Shown: one piece after another, positions 34,295-42,028 of the stretch
Position numbering within the stretch: position 1 is the first letter of the stretch
How the letters are laid out: each line of letters opens with the position of its first letter
DNA from: Nocardia coubleae NBRC 108252
GTDB taxonomy: Bacteria; Actinomycetota; Actinomycetes; Mycobacteriales; Mycobacteriaceae
Reading direction: 5' to 3'
DNA: 64,000 nucleotides
Assembly (NCBI RefSeq): GCF_001612805.1
Contig: NZ_BDBD01000016.1
Coordinates: 186,001 to 250,000, forward strand
Notes under the pieces: model-generated
What the model was told of the DNA's origin: nothing
The model's input: only the letters and a program-made list of their open reading frames with translations
Database searches by the model: none
Translations under genes and position numbers: made by a program

Positions 34295-34732
34295 GTGGGA
34301 ATGCGATCGGTGTCCATCATAAGTGGCTGTTCCACGCTGCACGGCGCGCTGCGCTCGGCAGAGCGAAATTGGGTGCGCCGATTAGACGCGGCGCTGTCGG
34401 CCGACAACCTCACCGACGACCACTGGGCGATTCTCACCCAGCTGTCCACCGAGCACGGCGTGACCATGTCGGAGCTGGCTGCGCAGGCCCGCCTCGCCCC
34501 GTCCTCGGCCACCCGGCACGCCGACAATCTCGCCGAGCGCGGCCTGATCTTCCGCGTCGCGGCGACCGATGACCGGCGGCGGATTCTCATCGGGCTGAGC
34601 AGCCTCGGCGCCAAGCTCGTGGCCAAGATCCGGCGGGAAGAACAGCTGGCCGAAGAGGAGTTGAAGGCGCGGCTGGGAGCCCGGCGCTACAACGACCTCG
34701 TCGCCGCGCTCGCGGTGATCGCAGACCAGTAG
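34295..34732 (+). CDS. MarR family transcriptional regulator
   Basis: The protein has 145 residues. The winged helix-turn-helix (about 45-110) is clear: DDHWAILTQLSTEHGVTMSELAAQARLAPSSATRHADNLAERGLIFR followed by the wing DDRRRILIGLSSLG. The GTG start is uncertain; an ATG two codons later is equally possible. It is divergent from the AmiC-like gene, so the shared 54-base gap, which contains a TTCGAA-centred imperfect palindrome (34271-34284), is the likely operator. Confidence 0.88.
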   Translation: MGMRSVSIISGCSTLHGALRSAERNWVRRLDAALSADNLTDDHWAILTQLSTEHGVTMSELAAQARLAPSSATRHADNLAERGLIFRVAATDDRRRILIGLSSLGAKLVAKIRREEQLAEEELKARLGARRYNDLVAALAVIADQ

Positions 34733-34780
34733 CGGGTGCCGGTCCCGGCGTTCGGCCGCCGGAGCCGACGGTATTGCCCC

Positions 34781-34786
34781 TAGGAT
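34781..34786 (+). promoter_or_regulatory. -10 element of the M18 aminopeptidase gene
   Basis: TAGGAT ends seven bases before the ATG, the leaderless spacing. Confidence 0.45.
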
Positions 34787-34793
34787 CGGCCCT

Positions 34794-36086
34794 ATGCCGG
34801 TATCTCTGACTGCGGCCACGGCCAGTGGATTGTGTGCGTTCATCGATGCTTCGCCGTCGCCTTTTCATGTGTGCGCGACCGTCGCGGCGGAATTGGATGC
34901 CAATGGCTTCACGCCGTTGACCGAGGCGCGGTCCTGGGACGACGCGGGTGGGAAACACTATGTGGTCCGTGGCGGTTCGCTGATCGCCTGGGCCGATTAC
35001 GACGCGGCGCCCGCCGACCCGTTTCGCGTGGTCGGGGCGCATACCGACAGCCCCAATCTGCGGGTGAAGCAGCATCCGGATCTGGCCGGGTCCGGGTGGC
35101 AGCTGGTCGGGCTCGAACCCTACGGTGGTGCCTGGCTGAATTCGTGGCTCGACCGGGAGCTGGGGATCTCGGGGCGGCTCAGTGTGCGCGACGGTGCGCG
35201 GATGCGCGATGTGCTGGTGCGCGTCGACGAACCGATTCTGCGGGTGCCGCAGCTGGCGATCCACCTGTCCGAGGACCGGCGTGGGGTGACGCTCGACCCG
35301 CAGCGTCACGTGAACGCCATCTGGGGCATCGGTGATTCGCCCGCCTCGTTCCTGGACTTCGTGGCCGAGCGCGCCGGGGTGGACGGTGACTCGGTGCTCG
35401 GCTGGGAACTGATGACGCACGATCTGGCGCCGAGCACCATCGTCGGCCGCCATCACGACCTGGTGAGCGCACCGCGCCTGGACAATCAGGGCACCTGCTA
35501 CGCGGGACTGCAGGCGTTCCTCGCCGCCGCCGACGACCCCGGCGCGGCCACGGCGGTGCTGGTGATGTTCGACCACGAGGAAGTGGGCAGTCAGTCCGAT
35601 CGCGGCGCCCAATCGGATCTGCTGCCCGCCGTGCTCGAGCGGATCGTGCTCGCCCGTGGTGGCGGACGTGCGGATTACCTTGCCGCGCTGGCCGGTTCGG
35701 TGGTCGCCTCCGGCGACATGGCACATGCCACGCACCCGAACTATCCCGACCGGCACGAACCCGCGCACCGGATCGAGGTCGGCGGCGGGCCGGTGCTGAA
35801 GGTCAACCAGAACCTGCGCTACGCCACCGACGCCGCAGGTGCCGGGGCGTTCGCGCTGGCGTGCGCCCAGGCCGAGGTGCCGTTGCAGCGGTATGTGCAC
35901 CGCGCCGATCTGCCGTGCGGATCGACCATCGGCCCGATGACCGCGGCCCGCACCGGAATATCCACCGTCGACGTGGGCGCACCGCAGCTGGCCATGCATT
36001 CCTGCCGCGAACTGATGGGCGCCGCCGACATCCCCGCCTACGCCTCGGCGCTGGCCGCCTTCCTCACGCCGACGCCACTGGACTGA
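34794..36086 (+). CDS. M18 family aminopeptidase
   Basis: The protein has 430 residues, full length for M18 (aspartyl/leucyl aminopeptidase type; called pepC in M. tuberculosis). Metal-site motifs are HTDSPN (His near 83), DNQGTCYAG, DHEEVGSQSDRGAQS (Glu-Glu pair) and MAHATHPNYPDRHEP, with the terminal His in LAMHSCREL. It removes N-terminal residues from peptides in the cytoplasm as a zinc-dependent dodecamer in known relatives. Its last 49 bases overlap the convergent GT87 gene, an unusually long overlap. Confidence 0.94.
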   Translation: MPVSLTAATASGLCAFIDASPSPFHVCATVAAELDANGFTPLTEARSWDDAGGKHYVVRGGSLIAWADYDAAPADPFRVVGAHTDSPNLRVKQHPDLAGSGWQLVGLEPYGGAWLNSWLDRELGISGRLSVRDGARMRDVLVRVDEPILRVPQLAIHLSEDRRGVTLDPQRHVNAIWGIGDSPASFLDFVAERAGVDGDSVLGWELMTHDLAPSTIVGRHHDLVSAPRLDNQGTCYAGLQAFLAAADDPGAATAVLVMFDHEEVGSQSDRGAQSDLLPAVLERIVLARGGGRADYLAALAGSVVASGDMAHATHPNYPDRHEPAHRIEVGGGPVLKVNQNLRYATDAAGAGAFALACAQAEVPLQRYVHRADLPCGSTIGPMTAARTGISTVDVGAPQLAMHSCRELMGAADIPAYASALAAFLTPTPLD

Positions 36087-37333
36087 GGCCGGTAGGTGAT
36101 CACCGCGTACACCAGGACCGCGAAAGTGGCCCACACGTAGGTACTTCCGATGATCTGCTGCCACCACGCCCAGTCCAGCTCGTGATCGCTGTTGTGCGGC
36201 AGCAACCATTGCGGGCCGATGACGAACACCACCGTGAACACGGCGACCAGCGTCGTGAACGCGCGCGAACGCCTGCGCACCGCCAGGTCGACGGCGACGA
36301 CGAGCGCCGGCGCCACCCACACCCAGTGATGCGACCACGACACCGGCGAGACGAGCAGGATCGCGGCGGCGTTCACCAGCAGGGCCGCGACGTCACGACC
36401 CGCCTCGATGAGCCGGTACATCCACACCGCCGCCAGCGTGATCGTCAACGCCGACAGCAGGATCCAGAGCGCGGTGGCCGCCGAGGAGTCGATGCCGAGC
36501 CGGTACAGAGTGCCCTTGATCGACTGGTTCCCGGCGAAATACGGAGTGCCGATGCGGCCGGTGTCGGTGACGGTGTGGAACCAGTACTGGACCGAGTCGC
36601 TCGGAAAGAGCAAGAAGCCGACGCCGACGGCACCGGCGGCCGAAACCACCAGCGTCGCCGCGGCTTTCCAATCGCGGCGCAGCAGGAAATACAGCAGGTA
36701 ACCGGCCGGGATCAGCTTGATCGACACGGCGATGCCGATCAGCATTCCGCGCGGCCAGAACGGTTTGCGCACCAGGATGTCGGCGGTGACCGCGGCCATC
36801 AGGATCAGATTGATCTGCCCGAAATTGACCGTCTGCCGCACCGGTTCCAGGAACTGCGCCAAGCCGAGACCGGCGATCACCACGGCGAGCACCGTGATCC
36901 GGTCGAACTCGGGCCGCACCCGGATGAGCACGAGCCACAGCGCGATCGCCAGGCTGAGCAACGAGGTGGTGAGCACGAGCACCTCGGCCGCGACCAGCGG
37001 CAGCAGGGCGAGCGGGACGAAGAACAAGGCGGCCAGCGGGGGATAGGTGAACGGCAGCCCGAGCCCGCGCACCGGCGGCATCGGTCCGTACAGGTCGCCG
37101 CCGTCGAGCCAGACGCGGGCACCGGTGCGGTAGACCTGCAGGTCGATGAAGCCGGTCCACCAGTTCGCGACGAAGGCGATCACGCCGGAGACCACGAACA
37201 ACGTGATCGCGGCGACCAGCAGCCCGCGGTGCCGAACCGGCGGCGAGTTCTGTTCCCGATCCCTCGCGCCCGACGCGATGCGCGCGGAAAACGGCGGCTC
37301 TACCTGCTCGGCAACCCCCGGACTTTCGTTCAC
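36038..37333 (-). CDS. GT87 mannosyltransferase (DUF2029), membrane
   Basis: The protein has about 431 residues with some ten to twelve membrane helices. It is a GT-C type alpha-1,2-mannosyltransferase family member: FIDLQVYRTGARVWLDGGDLYG (the conserved early acidic loop), FTYPPLAALFFVPLALLP, VNFGQINLIL and the SHHWVW block. Such enzymes use polyprenyl-phosphate-mannose to build lipomannan/lipoarabinomannan-type glycans outside the membrane. The GTG at 37333 is preferred over longer TTG/GTG readings because TACGCT lies exactly six bases upstream of it. Confidence 0.85.
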   Translation of the reverse strand: MNESPGVAEQVEPPFSARIASGARDREQNSPPVRHRGLLVAAITLFVVSGVIAFVANWWTGFIDLQVYRTGARVWLDGGDLYGPMPPVRGLGLPFTYPPLAALFFVPLALLPLVAAEVLVLTTSLLSLAIALWLVLIRVRPEFDRITVLAVVIAGLGLAQFLEPVRQTVNFGQINLILMAAVTADILVRKPFWPRGMLIGIAVSIKLIPAGYLLYFLLRRDWKAAATLVVSAAGAVGVGFLLFPSDSVQYWFHTVTDTGRIGTPYFAGNQSIKGTLYRLGIDSSAATALWILLSALTITLAAVWMYRLIEAGRDVAALLVNAAAILLVSPVSWSHHWVWVAPALVVAVDLAVRRRSRAFTTLVAVFTVVFVIGPQWLLPHNSDHELDWAWWQQIIGSTYVWATFAVLVYAVITYRPQSSGVGVRKAASAEA

Positions 37334-37339
37334 GGCGCC

Positions 37340-37345
37340 AGCGTA
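37340..37345 (-). promoter_or_regulatory. -10 element of the GT87 gene
   Basis: TACGCT is six bases upstream of GTG 37333 on the minus strand and decides between competing start codons. Confidence 0.4.
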
Positions 37346-37445
37346 ACGGGTGCTCACCGCGTCGAACCGCAAGTGTGACCAGACCGAATCCGCGCACCAC
37401 CGGCGGCCGGGGAGTACAGGCGGCGGGCCGCGACGGCCCTACCGA

Positions 37446-37451
37446 TAGACT
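37446..37451 (+). promoter_or_regulatory. -10 element of purL
   Basis: TAGACT lies 41 bases before the GTG start. A GAAAGGA ribosome site in between indicates a leadered transcript. Confidence 0.4.
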
Positions 37452-37492
37452 CGGAGCCAAGTTCCCCCCGGCCGAAAGGACCCTGGTCTCCC

Positions 37493-39784
37493 GTGACACT
37501 GCAGGTCGACACCGTCGCCACCGCCGCAGCCACCCCGGATGCTCCGCAGCCGTACAAGGAACTCGGTCTCAAAGACGACGAGTACGCCCGCATCAAGGAG
37601 ATTCTCGGCCGTCGGCCCACCGACGCCGAGCTGGCCATGTACTCGGTGATGTGGAGCGAGCACTGCTCCTACAAGTCCTCGAAGGTGCACCTGCGCTACT
37701 TCGGTGAGACCACCACCGACGAGATGAAGGCCTCGATGCTGGCCGGTATCGGCGAGAACGCCGGTGTGGTCGACATCGGCGACGGCTGGGCCGTCACCTT
37801 CAAGGTCGAAAGCCACAACCACCCGTCGTACGTGGAGCCGTACCAGGGCGCGGCCACCGGCGTCGGCGGCATCGTGCGCGACATCATGGCCATGGGCGCG
37901 CGCCCGATCGCGGTGATGGACCAGCTGCGCTTCGGCGCGGCCGACGCCCCCGACACCCGTCGCGTTGTCGACGGTGTGGTGCGCGGCATCGGCGGCTATG
38001 GCAACTCCCTCGGCCTGCCCAACGTCGGCGGCGAGACGGTGTTCGACGCCTCCTACCAGGGCAACCCCCTGGTGAACGCGCTGTGCGCGGGCGCGATGCG
38101 CACCGAAGACCTGCACCTGGCCTTCGCCTCGGGCGCGGGCAACAAGATCATCCTGTTCGGCGCGCGCACTGGCCTCGACGGCATCGGCGGCGTGTCGGTG
38201 CTCGCCTCCGACAGCTTCTCCGGCGACGAGTCCGGCACCGGCCGCAAGAAGCTGCCCGCCGTGCAGGTGGGCGACCCGTTCACCGAGAAGGTGCTCATCG
38301 AGTGCTGTCTCGACCTGTACAAGGCCGGCCTCGTGGTCGGCATCCAGGACCTCGGCGGCGCCGGACTGTCCTGTGCCACTTCCGAACTCGCCGCGGCGGG
38401 CGATGGCGGCATGCACATCGACCTCACCAAGGTGCCGCTGCGCGCCAAGCACATGACCCCCGCCGAGATCCTGTCGAGCGAGTCGCAGGAGCGCATGTGC
38501 GCGGTGGTCACCCCCGAGAACGTCGACGCGTTCATGGCGGTGTGCAAGAAGTGGGACGTGCTGGCCACCGTCATCGGTGAGGTCACCGACGGCGACCACC
38601 TCGTCATCAGCTGGCACGGCGAGACCGTGGTGGACGTGCCGCCGCGCACCGTCGCCCACGAGGGCCCGGTGTACGAGCGCCCGGTGCAGCGCCCGGACTA
38701 CCAGGACGCGCTGATCGCCGACACCACCGCGAACCTGCCCCGGCCCAAGACCGCCGACGAGCTGCGCGAAACCCTGCTGACCATGCTGGCCAGCCCGCAG
38801 CTGTGCAGCCGCAAGTGGATCACCGAACAGTACGACCGCTACGTGCGCGGCAACACCGTGCTCGCCGAGCACGCCGACGCCGGTGTGGTTCGCATCGACG
38901 AGACGTCCGGGCGCGGCATCGCCCTGGCCACCGACGCCTCGGGCCGCTACACCAAGCTGGACCCGTACACCGGCGCCCAGCTGGCGCTGGCCGAGGCCTA
39001 CCGCAATGTGGCGACCACGGGCGCAACCCCGAAGGCCGTCACCAACTGCCTGAACTTCGGTTCGCCGGAGGACCCGGGCGTGATGTGGCAGTTCCAGCAG
39101 GCCGTGCGCGGTCTCGCCGACGGTTGCGCGGCGCTCGGCATCCCGGTCACCGGCGGCAACGTGAGCTTCTACAACCAGACCGGCAAGGACGCCATCCTGC
39201 CAACCCCGGTGGTCGGCGTGCTCGGCGTGATCGACGACGTGCACCGGCGCATCCCGACCGGTCTCGGCCTCGAGCCGGGCGAATCGCTGATCCTGCTCGG
39301 CGACACGCACGACGAACTCGACGGCTCCATCTGGTCGCAGGTGGTGCACGGGCACCTCGGTGGTGTGCCGCCCAAGGTCGACCTGGCCCGGGAGAAGCTG
39401 CTGTCGGAGGTGCTCGTCTCCGGTTCGCGCGACGGCATGATCTCGGCCGCCCACGACCTGTCCGAGGGTGGTCTCGCGCAGACCGTCGTCGAGGCCGCGC
39501 TGGCGGGCGAGACCGGTTGCCGCATCGTGCTTCCCGAGGGCAGCGACCCGTTCGTGCAGCTGTTCTCCGAGTCGGCCGGACGCGTGCTCGTCGCGGTGCC
39601 GCGTTCGGAGGAGACCCGGTTCACCAAGATGTGCGACGCGCGGCAGCTGCCGTGGGTGCGCATCGGCGTGGTCGACCAGGGTTCGGATTCGATCGAGGTG
39701 CAGGGCCAGTTCTCGGTGACGCTCGCGGAATTGCGTGAGGTTTTCGAGGGCACGCTGCCTAAGCTGTTCGGAGCGCACACCTAG
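37493..39784 (+). CDS. purL: Phosphoribosylformylglycinamidine synthase subunit PurL
   Basis: The protein has 763 residues, the size of the PurL that works with separate PurS and PurQ. It converts FGAR to FGAM using ATP and ammonia. Motifs: YSVMWSEHCSYKSSK (about 47-61), VESHNHPSYVEPYQGAATGVGGI, GLPNVGGE, GIQDLGGAGLSCATSELAA, and in the second half TGGNVSFYNQTG and SAAHDLSEGGLAQ. GTG start behind GAAAGGA. The following membrane hydrolase gene begins 17 bases after its stop and may be co-transcribed. Confidence 0.97.
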   Translation: MTLQVDTVATAAATPDAPQPYKELGLKDDEYARIKEILGRRPTDAELAMYSVMWSEHCSYKSSKVHLRYFGETTTDEMKASMLAGIGENAGVVDIGDGWAVTFKVESHNHPSYVEPYQGAATGVGGIVRDIMAMGARPIAVMDQLRFGAADAPDTRRVVDGVVRGIGGYGNSLGLPNVGGETVFDASYQGNPLVNALCAGAMRTEDLHLAFASGAGNKIILFGARTGLDGIGGVSVLASDSFSGDESGTGRKKLPAVQVGDPFTEKVLIECCLDLYKAGLVVGIQDLGGAGLSCATSELAAAGDGGMHIDLTKVPLRAKHMTPAEILSSESQERMCAVVTPENVDAFMAVCKKWDVLATVIGEVTDGDHLVISWHGETVVDVPPRTVAHEGPVYERPVQRPDYQDALIADTTANLPRPKTADELRETLLTMLASPQLCSRKWITEQYDRYVRGNTVLAEHADAGVVRIDETSGRGIALATDASGRYTKLDPYTGAQLALAEAYRNVATTGATPKAVTNCLNFGSPEDPGVMWQFQQAVRGLADGCAALGIPVTGGNVSFYNQTGKDAILPTPVVGVLGVIDDVHRRIPTGLGLEPGESLILLGDTHDELDGSIWSQVVHGHLGGVPPKVDLAREKLLSEVLVSGSRDGMISAAHDLSEGGLAQTVVEAALAGETGCRIVLPEGSDPFVQLFSESAGRVLVAVPRSEETRFTKMCDARQLPWVRIGVVDQGSDSIEVQGQFSVTLAELREVFEGTLPKLFGAHT

Positions 39785-39801
39785 AGCAGGAGGAGCCGAG
39801 C

Positions 39802-41577
39802 TTGACCACATCGGAGACGAGCTCGGCCCCCACCGGCGCCACCGTTGCACCCGCCGACAACCCGTTGTTGCGCGGGGTGCACCTGGTGGAACGGTTCTTC
39901 CACCCGAACTACACCGGGCTGCTCGTGGCGACCATGCTGTTCGGGTGGTCGCTCACACCGTCGCTGCTGCCGCGCGACTGGTTCTTCCAGGGCCTGATCA
40001 GCGGCATCAATGCCACGATCGGGTACGGCCTCGGGTGTGGCCTGGCCTGGGCTTGGCGGCGGTGGGTGGTGCCGCGGGTGACGGTGCCGGAGCGGATCGC
40101 CGCGCGATGGGCGCGGCGGCCGCGGTGGACGCTGATGGCGGTGAAGGCGCTGATCGTGGTGGCGTGCGTGGTGTTCGCGGTGCTGATGTCGATCCAATCG
40201 GGCCGCTGGCAACGCGAGATCACCGATCTGATGGGGATGGCGCCGGTTTCGGACTCCTACGCGCGCACAGTGCTGCTCGGCGCCGCCGTGGTCGGGCTGC
40301 TGATCTGGATCGCGCGCGCAGTGCGCAAGTTGGTGCGTGCGGTGGCGCGCGGTCTCAATCAGTGGATTCGGGTGCCCGCGTCGTTCGCGCGACCGCTCGG
40401 GGTGCTGATCGTGGTGATCGGCGCGGTGCTCCTCTTCAACGGCGTGCTGGCGAAAGCCTTTTTCACCGTGGCCAATTCGGCGTTCAGCGCGCGCAACAGC
40501 CACACTTCCGCGCACGCGATCCAGCCGACGCTGCCCGAACGGTCCGGCAGCCCCGGCTCGCTGGCGGCGTGGGAAACACTCGGTTCCGAAGGCCGCTGGT
40601 TCGTCTCGAACGCACCGACCGCACTGGCCATCAGCCAGGTCACCGGCAAACCGGCCCGCGAACCCATCCGGGTCTACGCGGGGCTGGAATCGGCCGACGG
40701 GTTCGAGGCGCAAACCGACCTGGCCGTGGCCGAACTCGAACGAACCAAGGCCTTCGACCGCAAGGTGCTGGTGGTGATCAGCACCACCGGCACCGGCTGG
40801 GTCGACTCGACCAGCGCCGAATCGGTCGAGTTGATGTTCGGCGGGGACAGCGCTCTGGTCGCCACCCAGTACTCGTACCTGCCGAGTGCGCTGTCGTTCC
40901 TGTCCGACCGGGACAAGTCGATGAGCATGGGCCGCATGCTGTTCGACAAGGTCTACGAACGCTGGTCGACGCTGCCCGAGAACGCTCGGCCCAAGCTGCT
41001 CGTCTACGGGGAGAGCCTCGGGTCCCAGGGGTCGGAGGGTGCGTTCTCCGGGCTGGCCGATATCCGCAACCGCACCGACGGTGTGCTCTGGGTCGGCCCG
41101 CCCAACTCGAACCGGCTGTGGTCGGAATTCGTCGCCCGCCGTGATCCGGGAACCGACGAGATCACCCCGATCTTCGCCGACGGGCTCTCGGTGCGCTTCG
41201 CCGCCAGTGCCGATCAGCTCGCCCGGCCGTCGGACAAGTGGACCGATCCGCGCATCGTCTACCTGCAGCACGCCTCGGACCCGGTGGTGTGGTGGTCGCC
41301 GGATCTGCTGTTCAGCAGGCCCGACTGGCTCGCGGAGAAGCGTGGTCCCGATGTGTCACCGGCGATGTCGTGGTATCCGATCGTCACGTTCTGGCAGGTG
41401 GCGGCGGATCTGCCACGGGCGCAGTCGGTCTCGAACGGGCACGGCCACAACTACGGCAACCTGGTGCCCGATGCCTGGGCGGCGATTGCTCGACCACCGG
41501 ACTACACACCGGAATTGGCGCAGCGGATCCGGCTGTTCCTCGAAGAATCCGCTGCCACCGAGCATCAGCTGAAGTAG
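39802..41577 (+). CDS. Membrane alpha/beta-hydrolase family protein (copy 1)
   Basis: The protein has 591 residues. About five membrane helices occupy residues 45-240, followed by a cytoplasmic or external hydrolase-like domain. The nucleophile elbow is YGESLGSQGSEG (Ser near 403); possible acid and base are in ASDPVVWWSPDLL and GHGHNYG. This fits the alpha/beta-hydrolase family with a dedicated membrane N-terminal domain (Abhydrolase_9 type). TTG start behind AGGAGGA, 17 bases after purL. A clear paralogue lies at 42.0-43.8 kb. Enzymatic substrate unknown, lipid-related activity is plausible given membrane location. Confidence 0.85.
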   Translation: MTTSETSSAPTGATVAPADNPLLRGVHLVERFFHPNYTGLLVATMLFGWSLTPSLLPRDWFFQGLISGINATIGYGLGCGLAWAWRRWVVPRVTVPERIAARWARRPRWTLMAVKALIVVACVVFAVLMSIQSGRWQREITDLMGMAPVSDSYARTVLLGAAVVGLLIWIARAVRKLVRAVARGLNQWIRVPASFARPLGVLIVVIGAVLLFNGVLAKAFFTVANSAFSARNSHTSAHAIQPTLPERSGSPGSLAAWETLGSEGRWFVSNAPTALAISQVTGKPAREPIRVYAGLESADGFEAQTDLAVAELERTKAFDRKVLVVISTTGTGWVDSTSAESVELMFGGDSALVATQYSYLPSALSFLSDRDKSMSMGRMLFDKVYERWSTLPENARPKLLVYGESLGSQGSEGAFSGLADIRNRTDGVLWVGPPNSNRLWSEFVARRDPGTDEITPIFADGLSVRFAASADQLARPSDKWTDPRIVYLQHASDPVVWWSPDLLFSRPDWLAEKRGPDVSPAMSWYPIVTFWQVAADLPRAQSVSNGHGHNYGNLVPDAWAAIARPPDYTPELAQRIRLFLEESAATEHQLK

Positions 41578-41601
41578 CCGAACCCCTCGATCGGCTACTT
41601 C
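41571..41601. terminator. Bidirectional hairpin between convergent genes
   Basis: An 11-bp perfect stem (41571-41581 with 41591-41601) and nine-base loop fill the gap between the two stops and include the last codons of the hydrolase gene. It can serve both strands. Confidence 0.55.
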
Positions 41602-41604
41602 CGG

Positions 41605-41895
41605 CTACGAGACCGACTTGAACGGATTGTGTTCGGCGATCAGCTGTTCGATGCGTGCCTCGTCGAGGCGGCTCATCACGGTCTGGGATTCCTGCTGGTC
41701 GCGCACCACCTTGGCGAGGGTGAAGCAGCTCGTCACCAGGAACAGGCCCGACATGGCGAGGAAGGCGCGCTGCCAGCCGTCCAGCGGCAGGTAGGCGATG
41801 CCCGCGCCGGTGCCGAACAGGCTGACGGCGAAGGCGATCGCGGCCTGGGCCATGTAGGCCGTGGTGTTCTTCGGCTTGGCATTGGGTGTGCTCAT
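41605..41895 (-). CDS. YiaA/YiaB family inner membrane protein
   Basis: The protein has 96 residues. Two membrane helices (about 15-33 and 38-58) contain the family pattern AYMAQAAIAFAVSLFGTGAGIAYLPLDGWQRAFLAMSGLF; the C-terminal part is charged and cytoplasmic (VVRDQQESQTVMSRLDEARIEQLI). The ATG giving MSTPNAKPKN was chosen; the longer frame is not membrane-protein-like. It sits antisense between the two hydrolase paralogues. Function is unknown. Confidence 0.85.
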   Translation of the reverse strand: MSTPNAKPKNTTAYMAQAAIAFAVSLFGTGAGIAYLPLDGWQRAFLAMSGLFLVTSCFTLAKVVRDQQESQTVMSRLDEARIEQLIAEHNPFKSVS

Positions 41896-42028
41896 GGAAC
41901 AAGCATGGGCGGCGGGGGATTCGCGCGGGCGCGTGAAACTACTCACCGGCGATGGGTAGTTGCCGAAAGTGACCGACCCACCACTCACAACCTCTGCCCC
42001 CGGCGCGCCCGCCAGCCATACTTGATCG

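Noticed and set aside
37439..39850. Very long antisense open frame (over 800 codons) opposite purL
   Set aside because: High GC and codon bias keep the opposite strand open; the translation is low-complexity (His/Gly/Val/Arg-rich) and purL is certain.
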